Shown: one piece after another, positions 57,013-64,000 of the stretch
Numbering within the stretch: position 1 is the stretch's first letter
Layout of the letters: every line of letters starts with the position of its first letter
Program-made: the position numbers and the translations under genes
The notes under the pieces: generated by a model
What the model saw: the letters and a program-made list of their open reading frames with translations, nothing else
What the model was told of the DNA's origin: nothing
Database searches by the model: none
DNA from: Oscillospiraceae bacterium
Lineage (GTDB): Bacteria > Bacillota > Clostridia > Oscillospirales > Oscillospiraceae
DNA length: 64,000 nt
NCBI GenBank assembly: GCA_020025535.1
Contig: JAHHRY010000004.1
Coordinates: 1 to 64,000, forward strand
Direction of reading: 5' to 3'

Positions 57013-59007
57013 ATGAACAAGTTTATGCAAAAAATGAAGGCGTTAAAACCTACCAAGCGAAAGCTGATGCAGCTTTATCTGGCGCTTTTGTTCAACGCCA
57101 ATCTGAAGGGCTTTGCAGCCGGCAGAATTTATAAAGGCAATTCCAAAGTCATGTGCGCCCCCGGCATCAACTGCTACTCCTGTCCCGGCGCCATTACCGC
57201 CTGTCCCCTCGGTTCCTTCCAGGGTTCCTTTAGTGCCGATCACAGCACTATTTTCTATGTCGGCGGCATTCTCCTGCTGTACTGCATTCTCTTCGGCAGA
57301 ATGATCTGCGGCTGGGCCTGCCCCTTCGGCTGGATTCAGGAACTGCTGTACAAGATCAAAACCCCCAAGGCCAAGAAGTCCCCGGTTACCCGCGTTCTTT
57401 CCTTCTTTAAATATGTGGTTCTGGTGTTCTTCGTCTTGGTGGTTCCCATTACTTATGCTCTCCGCGACAAGCCCGTTCCCGGCTTCTGTAAGTACATCTG
57501 CCCCGTAGGTACCATTGAAGGCGGTCTGGGCCTGCTGTCCAACAAGGTCAACAGCAGCTATTTCGCCATGCTGGGACCCATTTTCACCTGGAAGTTCATG
57601 CTGATGGTCAGCATCGTCGTTGCATCCATCTTCATCTTCCGTGTCTTCTGCCGCTTCATCTGTCCCCTTGGCGCTCTGTACGGTCTTTTCAATAAGATCT
57701 CCGTCTTTGGCATGAAGGTCGACGAAGAGAAGTGCACCCACTGCAACCTGTGTGTGGCTCACTGCCACATGGATATCAAGCATGTAGGCGATCAGGAATG
57801 TATTGCCTGCGGCGAATGTATCGACGTCTGTCCCACAAAGGCCATCTCCTGGAAGGGCACAAAGATCTTTGTAAAGCCCAACGAACTGCCCGATGACGCA
57901 GACCAGGAAGCTATTGAGGCACACAAGAAAAAGCAGGAAAAGCGCAGACTGATTACCCGTATCTGCACCACCGTGGTCCTGATGGCCGTGCTGATCGGCA
58001 CAATCGCCTACTACTGGGTCACAACACCTCCCGTGAAAAAGCCCGACAGCCCCGCTCCCAATCCCTCCGGCCCGGTGCAAGAGCTAGTCATCGGCAATCA
58101 GGTCGGTAACCTGTGTCCCGGCTACGAGCTGGATATTGTCACCGGCGACGGCGTCAGCTCCGAAAAGATTGACCCCACCAAAACCGGCAAGATCACTATC
58201 ATCAACTTCTGGGGCACCTGGTGCGGTCCCTGCACTACCGAGCTCCCCTATTTTGATCAGATTGCAACCGATTACGCAGATACCGTTTCCGTGGTGGCCA
58301 TTCACTCCTACATGGGCGCGATTACCGCTCCCGCCTACATCAAGGAACATTTCCCCGAATCCAAGATGATCTTCGCGCAGGATGCCGACAACGCCGCGTA
58401 CTTCACCACGCTGGGCGGCGCTGATGCCTATCCCTACACCCTGGTCCTCAGCGAAAAGGGTGTCATCTCCAAGATTTATGTAGGACCTGTCCACTATGAA
58501 GATCTGCAGAAGGACGTAGAGGCTCTGCTGAATGCAGAAGATACTCCTTCCGCTCCCGAAGGCAATACCGTGGGTACACTTTGCTACGGCAGCTCTCTGG
58601 ATATTGTCACCGGTGACGGTGTCAGCTCCGAGAAGATCGACCCCACCAAGACCGGCAAGATCACCGTCATCAACTTCTGGGGCACCTGGTGCGGTCCCTG
58701 CACTACCGAGCTTCCCTACTTCGATCAGATTGCTACCGACTACGAGGAAACCGTTTCCGTGGTAGCCATCCACTCCTATATGGGTGCGCTCACTGCTCCC
58801 GCTTACATCAAGGAGCACTTCCCTGACACCAAGATGGTCTTCGCTCAGGACGGCGAGAACGCTGCCTACTTCACCATGCTGGGCGGTGTAGATGCCTACC
58901 CCTACACGCTGATCCTTGACGAAACGGGCGTCATCACAAAGATTTATGTGGGACCCGTTCATTACGAGGATCTTCAGAAAGACATTGAGGCTATTCTGAA
59001 CCGGTAA
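57013..59007 (+). CDS. NapH-like 4Fe-4S membrane protein fused to two TlpA thioredoxin domains
   Basis: 664 residues. Residues 1-235 are a NapH/YccM-type membrane part with Cys motifs 'RMICGWACPFGW' (~97-106) and 'RFICPLGALYG' (~214-224). A dicluster ferredoxin segment follows (Cys241/244/247/251 and 263/266/269/273), then a helix at ~315-334. Two extracytoplasmic TlpA/ResA-like domains end the chain, with WCGPC at 404-407 and 560-563, 156 residues apart. The two domains are nearly identical. The design suggests electrons pass from cytoplasmic ferredoxin through the membrane to reduce extracellular disulfides, as CcdA does elsewhere. ATG 57013 is 5 bases after the previous stop. Confidence 0.9.
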   Translation: MNKFMQKMKALKPTKRKLMQLYLALLFNANLKGFAAGRIYKGNSKVMCAPGINCYSCPGAITACPLGSFQGSFSADHSTIFYVGGILLLYCILFGRMICGWACPFGWIQELLYKIKTPKAKKSPVTRVLSFFKYVVLVFFVLVVPITYALRDKPVPGFCKYICPVGTIEGGLGLLSNKVNSSYFAMLGPIFTWKFMLMVSIVVASIFIFRVFCRFICPLGALYGLFNKISVFGMKVDEEKCTHCNLCVAHCHMDIKHVGDQECIACGECIDVCPTKAISWKGTKIFVKPNELPDDADQEAIEAHKKKQEKRRLITRICTTVVLMAVLIGTIAYYWVTTPPVKKPDSPAPNPSGPVQELVIGNQVGNLCPGYELDIVTGDGVSSEKIDPTKTGKITIINFWGTWCGPCTTELPYFDQIATDYADTVSVVAIHSYMGAITAPAYIKEHFPESKMIFAQDADNAAYFTTLGGADAYPYTLVLSEKGVISKIYVGPVHYEDLQKDVEALLNAEDTPSAPEGNTVGTLCYGSSLDIVTGDGVSSEKIDPTKTGKITVINFWGTWCGPCTTELPYFDQIATDYEETVSVVAIHSYMGALTAPAYIKEHFPDTKMVFAQDGENAAYFTMLGGVDAYPYTLILDETGVITKIYVGPVHYEDLQKDIEAILNR

Positions 59008-59022
59008 GCATTGCAACAAATC

Positions 59023-59058
59023 AAAAAGTCTGCTGCGGTCATCGCAGCAGACTTTTTT
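59023..59058. terminator. Bidirectional terminator
   Basis: The stem AAAAAGTCTGCTGCG (59023-59037) with CGCAGCAGACTTTTT (59044-59057) is flanked by A/T runs, so it would stop transcripts from either side. Confidence 0.85.
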
Positions 59059-59059
59059 G

Positions 59060-59640
59060 TTCTTCAAAGCCGTTTTTCCAGTCCCGAGCCGGCCCCCCGG
59101 CAGCCGTCATTACCAGCCAACAGCTGCCGCATATCGGCAGCTGTCGGCTGTCTCGTTGCGCCAGTTTTCCCTGCTGTCACCGGAAGCTTTTCTTCGTATC
59201 CGGATAGCACACAGGCTTTGTAGTTGTGCATCCATTCTCCCCTCTCCCCTCCACTGCCGCACCCATTGAGTTCTCCATGACTCGCTCTGCTGTATTCCCT
59301 GTATTCGAGTTCCCCGACTTTGCAATCGCCTTTTGTCTCTTTCCGACGCCCCACACCGCTTTTGTATGAAGCTTCATTCCGCTTTGCCGGAATATTGGCA
59401 GGTGGGTGCAGGAAGCTTACACGCACGGACGAACGCCTTCGGATGAAACCCCAGCAAAGAGCACATCACCCGTCCACATCTACCCTCTTCTTCTCCGCAT
59501 TCCCCGATTCGGGTATGCAGGCACGCTTTTGCGCTTCGCACAGGCTCTGAGGCAGTACTTTTTGCAGGTGTTTATATTAATGTACGCACTCACTTTTCCC
59601 GTTCTCAGTGCCGGCAAATCCATCAGACTCCTGTCTCTTT
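59060..59640. other. ~580-bp unexplained region between two terminators
   Basis: No frame here has a ribosome site or plausible composition; the longest (120 codons, 59426-59064 minus) looks like chance. A strong hairpin (10 bp, 59120-59129 with 59135-59144, extended by 59114-59118 with 59146-59150) lies at one end. The base composition is not AT-rich as in ordinary spacers. It may be a large structured RNA or a decayed gene; nothing was recognised. Confidence 0.4.
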
Positions 59641-59645
59641 ACTGC

Positions 59646-59678
59646 AAAAAAGGCACCGGGCGAACCCGGTGCCTTTTA
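59646..59678 (-). terminator. Terminator of the sortase-anchored protein gene
   Basis: The 13-bp stem (59648-59660 with 59665-59677) has a CGAA tetraloop and is followed on the minus strand by T residues. Confidence 0.85.
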
Positions 59679-59713
59679 ATTCTCTTAACTATCTTTCTCA
59701 GAAAAGGCTCTGA

Positions 59714-61768
59714 TTAGAAAGCCTTCTTCTTGGAAGCGACAACTGCTACGCCGAACATAGCTACCAGACCCATCAGTGCAACTGCATAGATGTTATCACC
59801 GGTGGGAGGGTTCACGCCCTCATCGTCATAGGTGCCTTCCAGAACCATGGAGCCTTCGCCCAGGTTCTCGAAGCTTGCCTTCATAGTCAGGACATCGCCT
59901 TCGGTAACATTCAGGACAACATATTCGCCCTTGTTTTCGCCGTCCCAGTTGGTATACTGGACGCTCTTGTCGTTGTTCAGCCAAACAGCCAGCTTCTGAG
60001 TGCCGTCACCGTTGGTCTTGATGATCAGCTTGCCGGTCTTTTCAGCGGTCCAGTTGTAGAAGTACTCGCCGCCTGCCACAGTCACATCAACGTGAGCAAT
60101 GGAGCCCAGAACCTCGGGCTTCTCCTCGGTGCCGACAACAGCCTCGTTCTGCTTGAACGCGCCGGTAATGTCGATGGTGCCGCCCTCAGTACTTGCGTAA
60201 GTAACAGCCTTAATGACGATCTTGTCGCCCTTCTTTACTTCGAGTTCAACAGGCTCGCTGGTATACAGGTCATAAGCCTTCTGGCCGAGCTGGATGCTGA
60301 CACCATAGCCGAAAGGCATGGAGCTGCCGGTCAGATTGAACACCAGAGTGCCGTCCTCAGTAGCGTGCCACTGATAAGCTGCCTTATCGCCGCTGCCCAG
60401 TTTAAACTGGATCTTATCGATAGAGTTCAGCTCCTCGAATTCTTCCTCAACCCAGGTCAGCTTCAGATTGTAGTCCAGCTCTGCGTCTGCTGCAACTCTG
60501 AAGAGCACCTGCTCGCCCTTGACCATGTGCAGTCTGTAGCTGCCGTCAGCTGCTACTTCGGCTTCGTTCTGGCTCTGCTCGAAGGATACCAGCGCACCTT
60601 CGTTGCCATTGATTACCAGGATGCCATCGGAGGGAACATTGAATATGTAATAAATACCGTTGGTGTCGGTATGTCCGCTCAGTTCAGTGGGAATTGCATT
60701 AACGACAAAGGGATTGCCGACAGTGCCGTCAGGACCGCCTTCTGCAGTTACAAATTCGCTGTAGCAGGCAATGTCTGCGTTCTTGAAGGTGATGAATGCA
60801 ACATCGTTGGCCTTCATCGGCAGTTCGATGGAAGCAGGAGCGCCTGCATTGCAATCCATACCAACCAGAGTGGACTTATCGCCGTGGATGTACATCTCAA
60901 CTCTGCCGTTTGTACCGTTTACCAGACCTCTGAAGTCAATCTTCAGGATACCGTCGGAAGCTGCGGTATACTTGTATTCCACAGGAACATTGGTTGCGTT
61001 GTGCATCGCTGTGGAACCAACTTCAAATTCCTTATCGGGGAGAGGTTTCTCGCTGCCTTCAGTAACGAAGCTGTTTACTACATCTATGTAGCCGGCAATA
61101 CCGGAAATGATTGCCACATCACCGGGCTGCATATCCATTTTGATGACATTGGGAACACCCATCTTGCAGTCCAAGGTGACCAGAGAAGCGTCATTGTTCT
61201 TGAGCTGCATGGTAATCTGACCGCCGCCGGTTCCGATAATAACGCCGCCATCATAATAGATCTCGAGGGTGCCCTGCTTGCCGGCAGTATACTGATACTT
61301 GTCACCGGGATTGATTGTAGAGTCACCAACAGGCAGATCGGGATAGGTTATTTCCTTCACAGATTCATACTTGTAAGAAACAACCAGCTTGTTGCCGACC
61401 TCTGCGGGCCAGCCAGGGTAAGTGGCTTCCACAGGAATAGAGTCAATGCCGTCGACCTCAATAGTCAGATAATACTTGCCATCAGCATTGGTGTCTTCAA
61501 CGAAAACGCCGCCAAACGACAGATTACATTTGCCGCCAAATCCCAGGGGCTGCTCAGTGAATTCAACAACAAAGGTTACGACGCCAGCAGCGGGGGGCTG
61601 CCAGTCGAACGAGCTCATGCAGTCTTCCTTAGTGTACTCGATGTTAATCGTACCGGACGGAAGTTCTGCTTGTGCCGCGCTTGCCATAACGCCCATAGGA
61701 GCGACCAATAGCATTGCAACGCACAATGTGAAAGAAAGGATAACGCCAAGCAGGGAATGTTTCTTCAT
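59714..61768 (-). CDS. Sortase-anchored surface protein with repeated beta domains
   Basis: 684 residues. The signal peptide (1-~33) ends near 'MASAAQA'. Four or more similar beta-sandwich units follow, each with 'YKYTAASDGILKIDFRG' or 'YNWTAEKTGKLIIKTNGDG'-like cores and a 'VxMKANDVAFITF'-type strand, reminiscent of carbohydrate-binding or pre-peptidase C-terminal domains. The C-terminus is a sorting signal: NPPTGD, a hydrophobic helix and KKK. This is a variant of the usual motif, as found in Clostridia, and implies cell-wall attachment. The ATG at 61768 has AAGGAG. The ligand is unknown. Confidence 0.85.
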   Translation of the reverse strand: MKKHSLLGVILSFTLCVAMLLVAPMGVMASAAQAELPSGTINIEYTKEDCMSSFDWQPPAAGVVTFVVEFTEQPLGFGGKCNLSFGGVFVEDTNADGKYYLTIEVDGIDSIPVEATYPGWPAEVGNKLVVSYKYESVKEITYPDLPVGDSTINPGDKYQYTAGKQGTLEIYYDGGVIIGTGGGQITMQLKNNDASLVTLDCKMGVPNVIKMDMQPGDVAIISGIAGYIDVVNSFVTEGSEKPLPDKEFEVGSTAMHNATNVPVEYKYTAASDGILKIDFRGLVNGTNGRVEMYIHGDKSTLVGMDCNAGAPASIELPMKANDVAFITFKNADIACYSEFVTAEGGPDGTVGNPFVVNAIPTELSGHTDTNGIYYIFNVPSDGILVINGNEGALVSFEQSQNEAEVAADGSYRLHMVKGEQVLFRVAADAELDYNLKLTWVEEEFEELNSIDKIQFKLGSGDKAAYQWHATEDGTLVFNLTGSSMPFGYGVSIQLGQKAYDLYTSEPVELEVKKGDKIVIKAVTYASTEGGTIDITGAFKQNEAVVGTEEKPEVLGSIAHVDVTVAGGEYFYNWTAEKTGKLIIKTNGDGTQKLAVWLNNDKSVQYTNWDGENKGEYVVLNVTEGDVLTMKASFENLGEGSMVLEGTYDDEGVNPPTGDNIYAVALMGLVAMFGVAVVASKKKAF

Positions 61769-61931
61769 AATGATTCTCTCCTTATCAAATTTTCCGGTGA
61801 GCTTTAAGAACCGGCTGTCGCTGAATTTACAGCGGTCAATTCTTAGAACTTACCTATCAAAAATCCCCGGTGGGATGATTGAACAAAGCAAAGAACACAT
61901 CGTAACCGGCATTACCCTCAAAGGCAGAAAT

Positions 61932-61960
61932 GGGGGGAGGGGATTATTCCCGCTCCCCCC
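61932..61960 (-). terminator. Possible terminator of the small lipoprotein gene
   Basis: The GGGGGGAG (61932-61939) / CTCCCCCC (61953-61960) stem lies 23 bases after the stop codon. The T-tract is weak. Confidence 0.45.
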
Positions 61961-61983
61961 AAGATGGTTCGATCTTCAGTGGA

Positions 61984-62430
61984 TTATTCTTCGGTCTTCT
62001 GGGCAGCCTTCAAAACAAAGGTCATTTCGGTTTCGCCGCTCTCGAAGTTTACTTCGTTTTTGGAATCGTATTCGTAGCCTTCAGGAGCTGCTGCGATATT
62101 GGCATGGTAGCCGTCTTCCACGGTATTGGTGAACTCTGCATAGCCCTCTTCATTGGTCTGGGCCAGAGAGCAGGTATCCTTACACAGCTGAACCATAACG
62201 CCGACGATGGGCTTACCGGCCTCGTCAACAACCTTGACACGGTAAGTGACAGCTGCCTTGGAGGGCTCGGTCTTCTCGGGCTCGCTGGGTACAACGGGCT
62301 GAACCTGGCTGGGTTCGGGCTTGTTGCCACTGCTGCTGGGAGTCGACTCAGCAGGCTGGCCGCAAGCAGCCAGTGCCATAACCATCATCAGTGCCAGCAT
62401 GGCGGTAAGAATGCGCTTAAAATTCTTCAT
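61984..62430 (-). CDS. Small lipoprotein with SpaA/prealbumin-like domain
   Basis: 148 residues. The signal peptide ends in the lipobox 'ALAAC' (Cys23). A Pro/Ser/Glu-rich linker (24-60) leads to one beta-sandwich domain (~62-140: 'YRVKVVDEAGKPIVGVMVQLC...TNEEGYAEFTN...YEYDSKNEVNFE'), as in Cna-B/SpaA or carboxypeptidase-regulatory domains. Two cysteines (in 'QLCKDTC') could form a disulfide handled by the TlpA proteins nearby. It has its own promoter at 62516-62544. Confidence 0.83.
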   Translation of the reverse strand: MKNFKRILTAMLALMMVMALAACGQPAESTPSSSGNKPEPSQVQPVVPSEPEKTEPSKAAVTYRVKVVDEAGKPIVGVMVQLCKDTCSLAQTNEEGYAEFTNTVEDGYHANIAAAPEGYEYDSKNEVNFESGETEMTFVLKAAQKTEE

Positions 62431-62515
62431 TAGTGTTTCCTCCTAAGATTGAACATTTTTATTTCCATCCAATCATGAGCAAACATCTATGTACGAATAT
62501 CCAACCAACACATTT

Positions 62516-62544
62516 ATTATAGCATTTGCAAATTGCGAATGCAA
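62516..62544 (-). promoter_or_regulatory. Promoter of the small lipoprotein gene
   Basis: TTGCAT (62544-62539), a 17-base spacer and perfect TATAAT (62521-62516). It gives a leader of about 80 bases. Confidence 0.78.
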
Positions 62545-62852
62545 GAAGAAATTTCATAATTTGTTCACAAATATAAACTTCCAGATTTTGTGTCATCAGC
62601 ATTGTACACAATCCATGTCGCTCGCGTTTGGATAGTTGACTAAGTGGTGAAAGATTCCGCTGTTTCGGCCTCTTCTCCTCTGATAGGGCAGGCTTCGCGC
62701 CGGCATCCTTATTGAGAAGATTCCGTCCGACAGAATCCATGCTCAGTTGTGGGACTGCCGTCCCCTTCCGTTATACGGACGGAGACGGCAGTTTGACTCC
62801 GATATGACGCTGTATTATTAAAATATCCGTTCAATTCGGAATCGACGGTTCT
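62545..62852. other. Intergenic region with a hairpin
   Basis: No gene is seen. A hairpin (ACTGCCGTC 62754-62762 with GACGGCAGT 62784-62792) follows the TlpA-domain gene but lacks a T-run, so it is at best a weak terminator. Confidence 0.45.
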
Positions 62853-64000
62853 TTAGGCCTCTGCAAAAGAGAGCTCGGTTTTGACAACGAAGGAAGGAAT
62901 TTCGCCGGTTTCTTCATCAGCATTTGCATAGACTCTGATAAGAATCTCTTCACCGGGCTTGACATCAATGTTAATAACCAGATGTCCTTCTTCATCAGTA
63001 GTGCTGTCGGTGCTCAAGTACTGGGTGACGTAGGATGTATCGTTGTAGAGCAGTGCTTCGATGGAAACGCCTTCCGGTGCGTCCAGAATGGTCAGAGACA
63101 GCTTGCCGGCCTTATCGGTCTTAAAGACGTAGCTCTTGCCCATTTCCATTCCGGAACTTACCTCGAACTTCAATTCGCCCAGTTCTGCAGGATGGGCAGA
63201 TGTGTCAGGCCAGATCAGTGTGGCATGAACGGTAACTTCCTTATCGATATTGCTGCAGATCACGAAGTATGCAGGAGAGAAAGTATCCGGAGAATGCAGC
63301 TCAACTTCGATCAGGCCGTTCTCGTCCGGATCAAAGCGGGTCTCGTTATACATGACGTAAACATCCTTGCATTCGATCCGCAGGATAACTCTTTCGGCCC
63401 TATAAACCATGGTGTGGTACTTTCCTTTGGGAGTTACGGCAGCATCGAATTCAGTGGAGGCATTATCGAGAATGGCAGGGTTACGGCTGCTGCCGATGGG
63501 AGCTTCGCCCATCAGATCTTCCATGCTTGTAGCAAACTTCTGCTTGTAGTCCTCTGCAGCGAAATGAGTGAAGGCTGCATCAAAGACCTGAGGATTGGTC
63601 ACTGCCTCGCTTTCGCGCAGGCAAATCACGCCGTAGCGGTCGATAATCACGGTAGTGGGGGTGGACTGAGCAGACATAGCGTCTCTCCAGGCCTCTTCAC
63701 ATTTGATCATGGGGAAGTTCAGCTTCATCTTCTCCTTCAGAGCAGCAATCGATTCCTCGCTGTCATCCGTGAAGTTCATTGCAAGCACCTCAATGTCGTC
63801 CTTGAACTTCTCGTAGGCTTCATTCAGGTAGGGGAACTCATCCTTGCAGGGGCCGCAGTTAACGAACCAGAAGTTCAGTACAACAGCCTTCTTTGTCTTC
63901 AGGATCTCAGACAGGGTATGCTCAACACCATCGGTATCGGTAACGGTGAAGTCGCGCATGACGTCGCCGTTTTTGTAAACCTTATCGGTGGGGTTCTGTC
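62853..64000 (-). CDS. TlpA-like thioredoxin-domain protein, 5' end outside window
   Basis: At least 381 residues; the frame stays open to the last base, so the N-terminus (probably a signal peptide or earlier domain) is missing. The visible part begins with a TlpA/AhpC-TSA fold with 'LNFWFVNCGPCKDEFPYLNEAY' (active Cys-x2-Cys), 'AMNFTDDSEESIAALKEKM' and 'STPTTVIIDRYGVI', then has two beta-rich units ('ERVILRIECKDVYVMYNE', 'KLSLTILDAPEGVSIEALLY'). It is probably an extracytoplasmic disulfide oxidoreductase joined to a binding region, related in theme to the NapH-TlpA fusion at 57013-59007. Confidence 0.85.
   Translation of the reverse strand, partial: QNPTDKVYKNGDVMRDFTVTDTDGVEHTLSEILKTKKAVVLNFWFVNCGPCKDEFPYLNEAYEKFKDDIEVLAMNFTDDSEESIAALKEKMKLNFPMIKCEEAWRDAMSAQSTPTTVIIDRYGVICLRESEAVTNPQVFDAAFTHFAAEDYKQKFATSMEDLMGEAPIGSSRNPAILDNASTEFDAAVTPKGKYHTMVYRAERVILRIECKDVYVMYNETRFDPDENGLIEVELHSPDTFSPAYFVICSNIDKEVTVHATLIWPDTSAHPAELGELKFEVSSGMEMGKSYVFKTDKAGKLSLTILDAPEGVSIEALLYNDTSYVTQYLSTDSTTDEEGHLVINIDVKPGEEILIRVYANADEETGEIPSFVVKTELSFAEA

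Noticed and set aside
59064..59426. 120-codon minus frame in the unexplained region
   Set aside because: No Shine-Dalgarno and unnatural composition; not enough to call a gene.

Overview
The window reads as chromosomal DNA of a low-to-moderate GC, Gram-positive, anaerobic gut Clostridia, most likely a spore-forming member of the Oscillospiraceae/Ruminococcaceae. The grounds are a small acid-soluble spore protein, a T-box in front of thrS, split transketolase, lipoprotein and NPxTG-type sorting signals, ferredoxin/NapH-like and CXXC membrane redox proteins of the Clostridioides difficile CD1871A type, and strong AGGAGG ribosome sites. Genus was not determined.

Layout. 1-398: 5' end of rpoB (minus) with a consensus promoter at 574-602. 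704-14737: one long minus-strand surface-polysaccharide operon from a promoter at 14842-14870. It begins with rfbF-rfbG-rfbH, an acetolactate-synthase-like TPP enzyme and a short-chain reductase, which together fit a CDP-linked, C4-branched dideoxyhexose (yersiniose-type) route. Three glycosyltransferases, a polymerase, a pyruvyl transferase, an FrhB-like protein, a flippase and a separate dicluster ferredoxin follow. 15128-16536: NUDIX hydrolase and a phosphoribosyltransferase with an attenuator-like leader. 16542-20540: M42 peptidase, YdcF protein and T-box-controlled thrS lacking the TGS domain. 20585-23401: rsmA, a YjjG-type phosphatase, sfsA, tRNA-Val(CAC) and a small gene.

23467-30947: a six-gene plus-strand glucuronide operon: GPH symporter, GH2 beta-glucuronidase, uxuA, uxuB, KDPG aldolase, KDG kinase. 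Imported glucuronides would be cleaved and taken to pyruvate and glyceraldehyde 3-phosphate. 30930-31980 is a decayed area with a frameshifted ATC-hydrolase-like pseudogene and old tRNA-end fragments.

31984-34965: a minimal integrated element (about 2.9 kb) in the 3' end of tRNA-Val(GAC), bounded by exact 48-bp direct repeats. It carries a tyrosine integrase, an HUH rolling-circle replication initiator, an XRE repressor with ordered TTGCA operators, and a GC-rich repeat/palindrome region that may be its origin. This is the best candidate here for an under-described system.

35066-39769: NusG-II protein and ApbE, the spore protein, nagB and split transketolase. 39861-55959: minus-strand peptide-acquisition block: small membrane protein, oppF-D-C-B-A, a surface lipoprotein, and a 2426-residue membrane-anchored subtilisin-like protease with leucine-rich repeats, which could supply peptides to the Opp importer. 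56151-59058: a CXXC membrane protein and a NapH-like 4Fe-4S protein fused to two near-identical TlpA domains. 59060-59640 holds no recognisable gene. 59646-64000: a sortase-anchored surface protein, a lipoprotein and a truncated TlpA-domain protein. Many start codons were set from Shine-Dalgarno and promoter positions.
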